Notes under the pieces: model-generated
Told to the model about the DNA's origin: nothing
The model's database searches: none
Seen by the model: only the letters and a program-made list of their open reading frames with translations
Shown: positions 40,998-50,049 of the stretch, in pieces
Numbering within the stretch: position 1 is the stretch's first letter
Layout of the letters: each line of letters starts with the position of its first letter
NCBI GenBank assembly: GCA_964600965.1
Contig: CAZRLO010000003.1
Coordinates: forward strand, 1 to 64,000
Direction of reading: 5' to 3'
From: UBA5972 sp964600965
GTDB taxonomy: Bacteria > Pseudomonadota > Alphaproteobacteria > Rhodobacterales > Rhodobacteraceae
Length of the DNA stretch: 64,000 nt
Program-made: the position numbers and the translations under genes

Positions 40998-41828
40998 TCA
41001 GTCGGTCAACCGATCCGCCCGCAACCCCGCGCGTTGATAATGAATCGGCAACACGCGGCCATAAAGCTGTTGGCAGCGCTCGGGGGAGGCCACCATGCCC
41101 GGTTCCTCGACATACGAGAATATCGCGACATATCGCGGCGTCGGTCCGGCTAACGGCGCCACCCGGTGCAACGAGTTTCGCCCCCGGAACAATTGCAGAT
41201 CGCCCGGTTGCAGGTTCAGCGTGGTCACCCTGCCGGAATTGCCGTCCAGCACCCGGCCGACTTCGGTGAAATTCTCGCCGTTTTCGCGAATGCCGGGGGC
41301 ATATTGGAATTCCCCGCCGCTTTGCGCATTCTGAATGGCCAGCGTCACCGTGAAATTGTTGGTATCGAAATGCCACGGAAAGCCGTTGCCCGCCTGCGCC
41401 ATGTTCACGATCACATCCGCCAGCGGATCAGCGTAGCGGTGGAAATTCCTTTCTTCCAGGCATTCGCGGATAAAGCGGTCGAAACCCGGAAAATCGTAAA
41501 TGCCGCGCAACGGGCCGGAAGCGGCAAAATTGTCGGCCGGTATGAACGCGTTGGACCGCTCGAAAAACCGCCTTTTCGGGTGGCTTTCAGGCAAGGTCGC
41601 ATCGTCCTCGGTGAAATATGGATTGGTGCGGCTGAACGAATTGTGGGCAAAGGGCGCGGCGGCCTCTGCCTCGGCGGTGATCGCTGCGATCCCCGGTGCG
41701 GTCAAAAACCCGTGCAGTACCGCGCAACCGTCCGCGACAAGCTGCGCGCGCGCATGGGAAACCGCAGCTTCGTAGTCCGCGCTTGCGGGCGCATGGATCG
41801 GGTACCGCGCCAGATCGATATGGGACAT
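40998..41828 (-). CDS. HalD/BesD-like Fe(II)/2-oxoglutarate-dependent oxygenase, hydroxylase type
   Basis: A 276-residue cupin-fold oxygenase. The iron site is His153-x-Asp155 in FPWHFDTNNFTVTL and His221 in NSLHRVAPL; Arg232 in PTPRYVAIFSY would bind 2-oxoglutarate. Sequence style (SRTNPYFTEDD, RFFERSNAFIPADN, GGEFQYAPGIR) resembles the HalD/BesD/ArpA group, whose halogenase members have Gly in place of the Asp so that chloride can bind iron. Here the Asp is present, so hydroxylation is expected. The substrate may be a free amino acid, which is inference from relatives. The gene starts 12 bp after a beta-hydroxyacid dehydrogenase gene and is probably co-transcribed with it. Confidence 0.8.
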   Translation of the reverse strand: MSHIDLARYPIHAPASADYEAAVSHARAQLVADGCAVLHGFLTAPGIAAITAEAEAAAPFAHNSFSRTNPYFTEDDATLPESHPKRRFFERSNAFIPADNFAASGPLRGIYDFPGFDRFIRECLEERNFHRYADPLADVIVNMAQAGNGFPWHFDTNNFTVTLAIQNAQSGGEFQYAPGIRENGENFTEVGRVLDGNSGRVTTLNLQPGDLQLFRGRNSLHRVAPLAGPTPRYVAIFSYVEEPGMVASPERCQQLYGRVLPIHYQRAGLRADRLTD

Positions 41829-41840
41829 GCCGAACGCCCG

Positions 41841-42815
41841 CTATTCGGAAGTGGGCGCCGGGTGCTGTTTTGGCAGCACCTCGTACCCCGGAGCTTCGGG
41901 TTCGTCGTCGGCCATTTCCGCCGGAAATCCCGGCGCGCGGATGTCGAGCCCGGTGGCCTCTTCCAGCCGCCGGATGATGTTGGGCGACAATTCGCGCGGG
42001 CCGAACCGGCGGATGCCGTCATCGAAAATGTCGATCAGTACCGGACTTATTTCCAGCGCCACCCCGGCGCGTTCCGCGATCTCCTGAAACAGGCCGATGT
42101 CCTTTTTCACCAGATCCATCGTGAACGAAATGTCGCGGCTGCCGTTCAGGATCACCTGACTTTCGGTTTCGTGCACGAACGAATTGCCCGACGAAATCCG
42201 GATGGCCTCGAACGTGGTATTCAGGTCCATGCCGGCGGCCCTGGCGGTGACCAGCGCCTCGGAACAGGTGACCAGATTGGCGGTGGCCAGATAATTTGTC
42301 AGCACTTTCAATACACTGGCGGAACCCAGCTCGCCGGTATGCAGAACGCGCCGACCCATCTTCGTCAACAACGGCAGGATGCGGTCGAACGTGTCACGGT
42401 CGCAGCCCGCGAAGATCGCGATGTTTCCCGTCGCCGCGCGATGACATCCGCCCGATACCGGGCAATCCACCGCCGCGCCGCCCTTGGCGATCACCAGCGC
42501 GCCCAGCCGCTTTGCCTCGGCTTCGTCGGTGGTCGACATCTCCATCCAGATCTTGCCGGCACCGATGGCGCTCAGCAGTCCGTTTTCGCCCTCCATCACG
42601 TCCGCCGACGCGGCGGGGGACGGCAAACACGTGATCACGGCGTCGCAATCGCGCATCATGGCCGCGGGGCTTTCGCCGGCTTTCGCGCCTTGGTCCACCA
42701 TGGCCTGAACCAGCGCCGGTTCCAAATCCAGGACCGTCAGATCGACCCCGTTTCTCAGCAGACTTCCTGCCAGTTTCGCACCGACATTTCCCAGCCCCAC
42801 AAACCCTGTTTTCAT
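41841..42815 (-). CDS. NAD(P)-dependent beta-hydroxyacid dehydrogenase (3-hydroxyisobutyrate dehydrogenase family)
   Basis: A 324-residue enzyme. N-terminal Rossmann motif GFVGLGNVGAKLAGSL (4-19); the substrate-binding motif DCPVSGGCHRAATGNIAIFAG near 120; catalytic lysine in GSASVLKVLTNYLATAN near 174. The family oxidises 3-hydroxy acids such as 3-hydroxyisobutyrate, tartronate semialdehyde partners or L-threonate. The longer open frame upstream lacks family features, and the ATG at 42815 gives the normal start. The C-terminal 30 residues (acidic, Pro-rich) extend past the usual end. Its partner is the downstream oxygenase. Confidence 0.88.
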   Translation of the reverse strand: MKTGFVGLGNVGAKLAGSLLRNGVDLTVLDLEPALVQAMVDQGAKAGESPAAMMRDCDAVITCLPSPAASADVMEGENGLLSAIGAGKIWMEMSTTDEAEAKRLGALVIAKGGAAVDCPVSGGCHRAATGNIAIFAGCDRDTFDRILPLLTKMGRRVLHTGELGSASVLKVLTNYLATANLVTCSEALVTARAAGMDLNTTFEAIRISSGNSFVHETESQVILNGSRDISFTMDLVKKDIGLFQEIAERAGVALEISPVLIDIFDDGIRRFGPRELSPNIIRRLEEATGLDIRAPGFPAEMADDEPEAPGYEVLPKQHPAPTSE

Positions 42816-43023
42816 CCCGAATTCCCTTGTTCGCACCCCGGTTTGCGACTGATTTGACGGGAATTCCCGCAGGCCCGCAAGTTCGGATGCGACGTGTTCG
42901 TTTCGCGTTCTGACCGTGACGCGCACAATATTGTTTCCAAAATCGCGACAATCTATTTCAAATACAGCTACTGTTTATTCAATCGCTCGTCCCCAGATTG
43001 GGAGTTCACCCAGGAGCCCAGCC

Positions 43024-43935
43024 ATGTCGATCCGACCCGTCAAATCCGTCAGCCAGGCGCAACCCACCATAGAAGGCGCCGGCGTTCACCTGCACCGCGC
43101 GTTCGGGTTTCATGACCCCGACATGCTGGACCCGTTTCTGTTGCTGGATGATTTCCGCAACGATGACCCGCGCGATTTCGCGCCGGGGTTCCCCTGGCAC
43201 CCGCATCGCGGCATCGAGACGATAACCTACGTGCTGGCCGGAAATGTCGAGCACGGCGATTCCCTTGGCAATACCGGGCGGCTTGGCGCGGGCGACGTGC
43301 AATGGATGACCGCCGGTTCCGGGATCATGCACCAGGAAATGCCGACGGCGAATGAGCACGGGCAGATGCACGGTTTTCAGCTTTGGGCCAATCTGCCCGC
43401 GTCGCTGAAAATGACGACACCGCGTTATCAGGATGTGCCGGGCACCGAAATTCCCCGGATCATCGAAGACGACGGCACCGCGATCCGGGTGATCACCGGC
43501 TCATTTGCCGGTCGCCCCGGCCCGGTCGACGGCATCGCGGCCCAACCTCAATACCTTGATGTCACGGTGCCCGCCGGGATCACCAAAACCATTCCGATGG
43601 ACACCTACCGCAATACCTTCGCCTACGTCTTTGACGGTGCCGGGTCGTTTTCCGATGCGTCCGAACCCCGGGGCGTTCTGCTGGAAAAAGAGCTGGCCGG
43701 GCAGGAATTGACGCTGCGCGACCTGTCAGGCAACCGGACGCTGGTTCAGTTCGACACCGGCGATTCGATTCGCGTCCGCGCCGGGCCGGAGGGCATCCGT
43801 TTCCTGCTGATCTCCGGGGCACCGATCAAAGAGCCGGTCGCGTGGCACGGACCCATCGTCATGAACACCCGTGCCGAACTGATGCAGGCATTTTCGGATC
43901 TGCGCGGCGGCACCTTCATTCAGCCGACCAGATAG
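43024..43935 (+). CDS. Pirin family protein
   Basis: A 303-residue bicupin. The N-terminal cupin has the iron-binding signature PWHPHRGIETITYVLAGNVEHGDSLGN, and GDVQWMTAGSGIMHQEMP follows. Bacterial pirins include quercetin 2,3-dioxygenases and regulators of redox or pyruvate metabolism. The C-terminal cupin ends with ISGAPIKEPVAWHGPIVMN. CAGGAG precedes the ATG at 43024. Its 3' end overlaps the convergent small gene by 16 bp. Confidence 0.92.
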   Translation: MSIRPVKSVSQAQPTIEGAGVHLHRAFGFHDPDMLDPFLLLDDFRNDDPRDFAPGFPWHPHRGIETITYVLAGNVEHGDSLGNTGRLGAGDVQWMTAGSGIMHQEMPTANEHGQMHGFQLWANLPASLKMTTPRYQDVPGTEIPRIIEDDGTAIRVITGSFAGRPGPVDGIAAQPQYLDVTVPAGITKTIPMDTYRNTFAYVFDGAGSFSDASEPRGVLLEKELAGQELTLRDLSGNRTLVQFDTGDSIRVRAGPEGIRFLLISGAPIKEPVAWHGPIVMNTRAELMQAFSDLRGGTFIQPTR

Positions 43936-44285
43936 ACCGCCACGGCAAACAGGACCGCCAGCAGGAACAGGTTGACGACCAGCCCGGTGAACCACGCCAG
44001 CCGCCGATGGCCGCGATGCTGTTTCCGGTCGATCTTTTCCAGATGTTTCACGCAGACATCGCGGGCCTGCAATACGCGTTCGGGATCGTATTGATGGGCG
44101 AGTTTGGGGTTTTTCGTCCGCTGCTCGACCTCGACAAGATAAGCGGCCTGCCTGCGAATCCTGCGCGGCAGACGCCGACCGGCATGGCGGATTTTCTGAT
44201 CGAGATTTCGACCCTTGGCCGCCATTTTCTCGACCAGCAATTCCTCGACCTCGGCGGTGACCGAGCCAAGCGATGTTTTGTACAT
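43920..44285 (-). CDS. Conserved hypothetical membrane-anchored protein
   Basis: A 121-residue protein of unknown function. The N-terminal 95 residues are basic and probably helical (EVEELLVEKMAAKGRNLDQK, then RRLPRRIRRQAAYLVEVEQR), and a single membrane helix fills residues 96-119 (LAWFTGLVVNLFLLAVLFA), leaving almost no tail. It would be a tail-anchored inner-membrane protein with a large cytoplasmic basic part. GGAGAG lies ahead of the ATG. The gene converges on and overlaps the pirin gene. Confidence 0.65.
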   Translation of the reverse strand: MYKTSLGSVTAEVEELLVEKMAAKGRNLDQKIRHAGRRLPRRIRRQAAYLVEVEQRTKNPKLAHQYDPERVLQARDVCVKHLEKIDRKQHRGHRRLAWFTGLVVNLFLLAVLFAVAVYLVG

Positions 44286-44419
44286 TCCGGTCTCTCCTGC
44301 GCGCAATCATATGCTGGCCACATATCGACATCAACCGGATCGGACCACGTGTCGGGAAAGCGTTTTCCCCGACGATCACGTCCCGCCACCAGTTCGCATC
44401 CTAAAAGCCGGCAAAAGTG

Positions 44420-44866
44420 CTATCGCACGCCGATCTCGCCCAATGCGCGGTGCAACGCGCTGGGCAATTCGTCGTCGCCTTCGCGCCCCTGCACCAGATC
44501 GGGCGGGCTGTCGGCGGCGCTCAGGTAACGCCAGCCCTGAAACGGGCGGCGCGGCGCGGCCTGTGTCGGGATGATTGCGCGGGACATGACGATCTTGCAA
44601 CGGCGAATGCCATCGTCGCCGGTCACCGGTTCAAACGCGAGGATCGGTTGCCGCGCCAGGACCTGTCCGCGAAACACCCAGTAGAGCGAGCCTCCGTTCA
44701 GGATTTCCCCGGTGCGTTTGGGCCACATCCGGGTGATGTGCCATGGCAGGTAATCCAGCCCCTTGCCACGCGCTGTCGCCGCCCGTGCCGTTTGCCATGC
44801 CGCAAGATCCGCAACGGATTTCACGCCGACGCATAACTTGACCAGATTTAGCGGATCGTGCCCCAT
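44420..44866 (-). CDS. DUF1489 family protein
   Basis: A 148-residue protein. LNLVKLCVGVKSVADLAAWQ, HITRMWPKRTGEILNGGSLYW and the run RRCKIVMSRAIIP...RRPFQGWRYLSAADSPPDL match DUF1489, a family largely limited to Alphaproteobacteria and without known function. GTG at 44872 and ATG at 44866 are both possible starts; the ATG keeps GGGGTGG at a usable distance. Confidence is high for the family and nil for its function. Confidence 0.88.
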   Translation of the reverse strand: MGHDPLNLVKLCVGVKSVADLAAWQTARAATARGKGLDYLPWHITRMWPKRTGEILNGGSLYWVFRGQVLARQPILAFEPVTGDDGIRRCKIVMSRAIIPTQAAPRRPFQGWRYLSAADSPPDLVQGREGDDELPSALHRALGEIGVR

Positions 44867-44966
44867 ATCCACCCCGGCTTGTCCCGTCTGCCAATCTATG
44901 CGACGCGGCGGGGCTTGTACATGCGGCGCGGCACCGGTCCCGGCGGGTCGGAATGCCGCCGAATTG

Positions 44967-45130
44967 TGCCAACGGATGCAAAGACCAACCTTTCACGATT
45001 GAACGCGTCGGGCTTTCCGGCGGACCTTGTCCCTGAGAAACACAGAACCGCGCAAACCGAGGCTTTCAAGCGCCGGATTCAAGGCCGGTTCCCGCCACGT
45101 CAAGTGGTTCTGTTGTTCGGGCCGGCGGTA
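44967..45130. repeat. Dispersed diverged repeat, copy B (ahead of nrdJ)
   Basis: The 330-bp stretch between the DUF1489 gene and nrdJ contains the second copy of the repeat described at 21470-21740. Block 1 is 44967-45056 and block 2 is 45077-45128; only 20 bases separate them here, against 130 in copy A. In this copy one frame stays open through both blocks and into nrdJ, but the lack of conservation of that frame in copy A argues against translation. No cobalamin riboswitch was recognised in this leader. Confidence 0.7.
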
Positions 45131-45196
45131 TTATGTGGCGGCGGGGCGTCCTTTGGGTTAATGTCTGACCCCGTTCCCAGAAACCCGGCCCGAACG

Positions 45197-47461
45197 ATGC
45201 ACGCATTCCAAGCCCCGATCGCCCAGCAGATATGGGACATGAAATACCGGTTCAAAACCGCCGACGGCGAACCGCTGGATCTGAGTGTTCAGGACAGTTG
45301 GCGACGCGTGGCCAAGGCGTTGGCCAAGGCCGAGGCCAAGCCAGAAATGTGGGAAGAACGGTTCTTTGACGCGCTGAATGATTTCAGGTTCCTGCCCGCG
45401 GGGCGCATTTTGGCGGGCGCTGGCACCGGGCGCTCGGTGACGCTGTTCAACTGCTTTGTCATGGGAACGATCCCCGACTCGATGGGCGGAATATTCGACG
45501 CGCTGAAAGAGGCCGCGCTGACCATGCAGCAGGGCGGTGGCATCGGCTACGACTTTTCCTCGCTGCGCCCGCGAGGGGCCGGTGTCAAGGGCGTCGCGGC
45601 CGACGCCTCGGGGCCGCTTTCGTTCATGGACGTCTGGGATTCGATGTGCCGCACCATCATGTCGGCCGGCAGCCGCCGGGGCGCGATGATGGCCTGCCTG
45701 CGCTGTGATCACCCCGACATCGAGGCGTTCATTCAAGCCAAGGCCGATCCTGCGCGGCTCAGGATGTTCAACCTTTCTGTTCTGGTCACCGACGCTTTCA
45801 TGGACGCGGTGAGGAACGACGGGAAATGGGATCTGATCTTTGACGGCAAGACCTGCAAAACGCTTTCCGCGCGGGTATTGTGGGACCGGATCACGCGGGC
45901 GACCTATGACTTTGCCGAACCCGGCGTCATCTTCATCGACCGGATCAACCAGTTGAACAACCTAAATTATTGCGAAACGATTTCGGCAACCAACCCATGC
46001 GGTGAACAGCCATTGCCACCCTATGGGGCCTGCCTGCTGGGATCGGTGAATCTGGCCCGGCTGATCGACGATCCCTTCGGCGAAACCGCCAGCCTTGATC
46101 AGACGGCGCTGGCGGAACTGGTGCGCACCGCCGTGCGGTTGATGGACAATGTGATCGACCAATCACGCTTTCCGCTGGCCGAACAAGCCGCCGAGGCAGC
46201 GGCCAAGCGCCGCATCGGCCTTGGCGTCACCGGGCTGGCGGATGCGTTGATGATGACCGGCCTCAGATACGGCAGCACCGAGGCTGCCGATCAGACCGAA
46301 AGCTGGCTGAAGGCCATCGCGCGCGCCGCCTATCTGGCCAGCGCCGATCTGGCGGCGGAAAAGGGAGCGTTCACGCTGTTCGACCCCAAGGCCTATCTGG
46401 CCGCACCGATGGTTGCGGCGCTGGGCGACGATGTCGGTGCGGCCATCGCCCGGCACGGCATCCGCAACGCGCTTTTGACGTCGATTGCCCCCACCGGCAC
46501 GATTTCGCTTTATGCCGGTAACGTGTCGTCCGGAATCGAGCCGGTCTTCGCCTTCGCCCATACCCGCAAGGTGCTGCAAAAAGACGGTTCCCGCCGCGAG
46601 GAAGAGGTCGTCGATTACGCCGTCAGCCTGTGGCGCGAAAAATTCGGCGACGCGCCTTTCCCTGAACATTTCGTCGACGCGCAATCGCTGACACCGCAGG
46701 AACATGTGCGTATGCAGGCGGCGGCGCAGAAATGGGTCGACAGCTCGATATCGAAGACCATCAATTGTCCCGAGGATATTTCGTTCAACGATTTCAAGGA
46801 AGTATACAGCGCCGCGTGGGAAAGCGGCTGCAAGGGGTGCACCACCTACCGGCCCAACGACGTGACGGGTTCCGTTCTTAGCGTGGCGGCACCGGCGCCC
46901 TTGCAAACGGCCTCCAACGGTGCGGATGTCGTTTATATCGCGGAACCGCTGGGCCGACCCGAGGCGCTGGAGGGGCAGACCTACAAGATCAAGTGGCCCG
47001 AATCCGAACACGCGATCTATATCACCATCAACGACGTGATCATGAACGGCCACCGCCGTCCGTTCGAGGTGTTCATCAACTCCAAGAACATGGAGCATTT
47101 CGCCTGGACGGTGGGCCTGACGCGGATGATTTCCGCCGTGTTCCGGCGCGGTGGCGACGTCAGCTTCGTGATCGAGGAACTGAAGGCGGTGTTTGATCCG
47201 CGCGGCGGTGCCTGGATGGAGGGCAAATATATCCCGTCCATTCTGGCCGCCATCGGCGGGGTGATCGAGCGTCACATGATCCTGACCGGGTTCATCAAGG
47301 AGGGCGGGTATCTGACCGCCGATCCACACCCCAACGCCGAGGCGCTGGCCGTGGGCGACCGGCCGCGCGGCGCGGCCTGCCCCAATTGCGGGCAATTCGC
47401 GATCCAGATGGTCGAAGGCTGCAAGACCTGTCTGGATTGCGGGTACAGCAAGTGCGGCTAA
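45197..47461 (+). CDS. nrdJ: Adenosylcobalamin-dependent ribonucleotide reductase (class II)
   Basis: A 754-residue enzyme that reduces ribonucleotides to deoxyribonucleotides with B12 and no oxygen need. Start PIAQQIWDMKYRFK is typical of this branch. LFNCFVMGTIPDS gives an active-site cysteine (Cys86), NPCGEQPLPPYGACLLGSVNL holds the radical cysteine region, and TSIAPTGTISLYAG is the phosphate-binding loop. The C-terminus has a zinc-ribbon-like CPNCG...CKTCLDCGYSKC tail. The frame runs open upstream; ATG at 45161 is the other start, but 45197 fits relatives better. No class I nrdAB genes are in this window. Confidence 0.95.
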   Translation: MHAFQAPIAQQIWDMKYRFKTADGEPLDLSVQDSWRRVAKALAKAEAKPEMWEERFFDALNDFRFLPAGRILAGAGTGRSVTLFNCFVMGTIPDSMGGIFDALKEAALTMQQGGGIGYDFSSLRPRGAGVKGVAADASGPLSFMDVWDSMCRTIMSAGSRRGAMMACLRCDHPDIEAFIQAKADPARLRMFNLSVLVTDAFMDAVRNDGKWDLIFDGKTCKTLSARVLWDRITRATYDFAEPGVIFIDRINQLNNLNYCETISATNPCGEQPLPPYGACLLGSVNLARLIDDPFGETASLDQTALAELVRTAVRLMDNVIDQSRFPLAEQAAEAAAKRRIGLGVTGLADALMMTGLRYGSTEAADQTESWLKAIARAAYLASADLAAEKGAFTLFDPKAYLAAPMVAALGDDVGAAIARHGIRNALLTSIAPTGTISLYAGNVSSGIEPVFAFAHTRKVLQKDGSRREEEVVDYAVSLWREKFGDAPFPEHFVDAQSLTPQEHVRMQAAAQKWVDSSISKTINCPEDISFNDFKEVYSAAWESGCKGCTTYRPNDVTGSVLSVAAPAPLQTASNGADVVYIAEPLGRPEALEGQTYKIKWPESEHAIYITINDVIMNGHRRPFEVFINSKNMEHFAWTVGLTRMISAVFRRGGDVSFVIEELKAVFDPRGGAWMEGKYIPSILAAIGGVIERHMILTGFIKEGGYLTADPHPNAEALAVGDRPRGAACPNCGQFAIQMVEGCKTCLDCGYSKCG

Positions 47462-47752
47462 AGCACCGGCCGCAAAATCGAAAACTGCCGCAGATCGGGG
47501 CGCCGGGCGGTGTGGCCAATCGTAACGGCCCCGGCGCCGGTGCCGACCCATGCCATTGCCGTTGGCGTCCTGCCCCCGACGCGCGATGCCAGCGCCCCGG
47601 ACCCCCGAATTCCGCCCGTGAAATGTGGCGAAACTAAAGCAGCGCTTAACCCGGCTTTGCTATCCTGTTGCCGGATTGCACTTTTCAGCGGTTTGCGGCG
47701 CCCCTATAGTCCACGGGTCTGGGCGGACCAACGATAAGAATAAGAGGCGGGG

Positions 47753-48673
47753 ATGCGCAGGCTTCTCATTATCGCAGCAATGCTGCTTGTTGCCGGCAGT
47801 GTATCGGCACAGCAACGTGAATGGCTGGGCCATTCGCGGATGTTCACCAACGATTATATCGGCGATGGCGCGGATCGGTGGCGCACGGGTTCCTATGGGG
47901 TCAGTTTCGTTCGCGGCGATTCGTGGACCGGCGAAAACCCCGATCGGTTCGGCGAACTGATCGAATTCCGCGTGCGCAGCGAAATCATCGCGCCTGCGGA
48001 CCTTTCCAATCCGGTTCTGGGCACCGACCGGCCCTATGTCGGTGTGCTCCAGGCCGGGGCGTTCAGCCATATGAAGGCCGGGGATGCCGACATGACCGTC
48101 GGGCTGGACCTGGTCATCACCGGTCCGCAAACCGGACTGGGCGCGTTTCAGAACTGGGTACATACCGGATTGGGCATGGCCCCGCTTGCGGTGCTCGGCA
48201 GTCAGATCGGCAATGCGGTATACCCGACGCTTAGCGGCGAGATTTCGCGCGAATACGATCTTGGCGGTTCCGGGAACTACAAGGTCGCCGTGCGCCCGTT
48301 TGTCGAGGCTCAGGCGGGCGTTGAAACCTTCCTGCGTGTCGGTGGCGACATCGCCCTTGGCAACATCCGCAGGGGCGATCTGATGTTGCGCGACCCGACC
48401 ACCGGACAGCGCGGCACCGCGATCAAGGGCGACCGCGCGCGCGGGCATACCTTCGTGATCGGGGGCGACGTCGCGTTGATGCAATCCAGCCGCCTGTTGC
48501 CGGGCGGATCGGGCTATACTCTGGTGCCGTTGCGCAAAAGAATTCGCGCGGGCGTATACAAAGAATACGAAAAAGGTTCGGTATTCTATGGGCTTACGTG
48601 GCTGGGCCGCGAATTCACCAACCAGCCGCAAAACCAGATCGTCGGCTCGTTCTACGTGCGCATGGGCTTTTGA
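47753..48673 (+). CDS. LpxR-like lipid A deacylase (DUF2219), outer membrane
   Basis: A 306-residue protein with a clear signal peptide (MRRLLIIAAMLLVAGSVSAQ, cut after SAQ or SA) and alternating strands suited to an outer-membrane beta-barrel; it ends in FYVRMGF, with the C-terminal aromatic residue of barrel proteins. The active-site pieces of LpxR are visible: Asn-Asp in FTNDYIGDG, DRWRTGSYG, and the QNWVH segment with the catalytic histidine. LpxR removes the 3'-acyloxyacyl chain from lipid A. The gene stands alone, 291 bp after nrdJ. Confidence 0.85.
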   Translation: MRRLLIIAAMLLVAGSVSAQQREWLGHSRMFTNDYIGDGADRWRTGSYGVSFVRGDSWTGENPDRFGELIEFRVRSEIIAPADLSNPVLGTDRPYVGVLQAGAFSHMKAGDADMTVGLDLVITGPQTGLGAFQNWVHTGLGMAPLAVLGSQIGNAVYPTLSGEISREYDLGGSGNYKVAVRPFVEAQAGVETFLRVGGDIALGNIRRGDLMLRDPTTGQRGTAIKGDRARGHTFVIGGDVALMQSSRLLPGGSGYTLVPLRKRIRAGVYKEYEKGSVFYGLTWLGREFTNQPQNQIVGSFYVRMGF

Positions 48674-48679
48674 AGCGCA

Positions 48680-49885
48680 TCACGCGCTGCCGATCATCCG
48701 TGCTGCGGCGGCAAGGCCTCCGGTGCCGTGCGGGATTGCAAGCGCCGACAGCCCCGCCTCGATCGCGCCCAGAGCCCCCAGAACCATATGCGCGTTGACA
48801 TGCCCCATATGCGCGATGCGGAAATGATGGTCACCGCCAGCGTCGATCGCGTCGGCCATGCCAAGCCCGATGCCCAGGCTCACCCCGGTCGAAGCCTCCA
48901 CCCACCGGCGGAGTTTCCCGGCATCCTGTGCACCGGTTCCCACGGTCGTCACGGCATGCGAACGCCGCGCGTTCTTGGCGACGTTCATCGCGACCGGCCC
49001 GCCATCGCCCCAGCAGTCCAGCGCCGCCCAGACCGCCTGTGCCAGTTTTTCGTGCCGCTGCCAGACCGCGGGCATGCCTTCTTCGTGCACCAGCATATCA
49101 AGCGCGGCGCGCAACCCATACAGATGCTGCGCCGGGGCGGTGCCGTCGAATTTCTGATAAAACTCGGTGCCCGAGACCCGTGGCAACCAGTTCCAGTACG
49201 GCGTCACCATGTCCGCGCGCGCATTGGCGCTTGCGGCCTTTTCGCCGAACCAGACAAACCCCAGCCCCGGCGGCAGCATCAACCCCTTCTGGCTGGCGGC
49301 GATGGCCACATCGACCCCCATTTCATCCATCTCGAAGCGGTCGCAGGCCAGCGACGCGATGCAGTCGACCATCAACAGCGCCGGATGGCCGCTGGCGTCC
49401 AGCGCCGCCCGGATGGCGGCAACATCGTTTCGCACAGATGTCGCGGTGTCGGTGTGAGTAACCGTTACCGCCTTGATATTACGAGATTTGTCTGACTTCA
49501 GCACATCGGCCACCCGTTGCGGATCAACCGCGTTCCTGCGGCCAAAGTCCAGCAAATCGACCGTCGCCCCCAGCCCGCGCGCGACGTTGGCCCAGCCGAT
49601 GCCGAACGGACCCGTCGCCAGCGCCAGCACATGATCGCCCCGGCTCAGCACATTCACCAGCGCCGCCTCCCACATCGCGTGGCCGTTGCCGATATAGATC
49701 GCGACCTCGCCCCTGGTCCGCGCCACGCTCTGCAAATCCGGGTACAGCGTCCGGACCATTTCAAAAAGCGCGGGCGCATAGATATCCGGCGACGCGCGGT
49801 GCATCGCGTTCAATACCCTGTCCGGCACCACCGAGGGGCCGGGGATCGCAAGATAGGTTCGGCCCTGCGCCAGTGACATGTTCAT
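48680..49885 (-). CDS. Class V PLP aminotransferase (alanine/serine-glyoxylate type)
   Basis: A 401-residue pyridoxal-phosphate enzyme. GPSVVPDRVLNAM begins the fold, GNGHAMWEAALVNVL binds the cofactor phosphate, MVDCIASLACDRFEMDEMGVDV contains the cofactor-ring Asp, and ASQKGLMLPPGLGF holds the Schiff-base lysine. This pattern is that of serine-glyoxylate/alanine-glyoxylate and related transaminases. The substrate pair is uncertain. The ATG at 49885 or 49879 is the start. It is divergent from the phosphatase gene. Confidence 0.9.
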   Translation of the reverse strand: MNMSLAQGRTYLAIPGPSVVPDRVLNAMHRASPDIYAPALFEMVRTLYPDLQSVARTRGEVAIYIGNGHAMWEAALVNVLSRGDHVLALATGPFGIGWANVARGLGATVDLLDFGRRNAVDPQRVADVLKSDKSRNIKAVTVTHTDTATSVRNDVAAIRAALDASGHPALLMVDCIASLACDRFEMDEMGVDVAIAASQKGLMLPPGLGFVWFGEKAASANARADMVTPYWNWLPRVSGTEFYQKFDGTAPAQHLYGLRAALDMLVHEEGMPAVWQRHEKLAQAVWAALDCWGDGGPVAMNVAKNARRSHAVTTVGTGAQDAGKLRRWVEASTGVSLGIGLGMADAIDAGGDHHFRIAHMGHVNAHMVLGALGAIEAGLSALAIPHGTGGLAAAARMIGSA

Positions 49886-50049
49886 CCCAACGATCGTTCG
49901 GAATTCCGGGACGTTACCGCCACCCCGAACCAAAGGTCAATTTTCAAATTGCACCGCCGCCTGGTGGCCGACCGCTTGTCTGGCCAAACGGAATGCGCTA
50001 CAGCCACCGGGGCGAACGCGCCGTGGTGCCCTGGCGGACGGGAATGGGA

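Noticed and set aside
44350..44373. A hairpin (GTCGGG...CCCGAC) between the DUF1489 gene and the small membrane-anchored gene as a terminator
   Set aside because: The stem has a bulge and no T-run on the relevant strand, so it was not listed as a feature.
44858..45196. An N-terminal extension of NrdJ of up to 113 residues
   Set aside because: The extension is translated repeat sequence, unrelated to the conserved NrdJ start PIAQQIWDMKYR.
44867..45196. A cobalamin riboswitch ahead of nrdJ
   Set aside because: No B12-box-like core or supporting helices were recognised; the region is taken up by the repeat.
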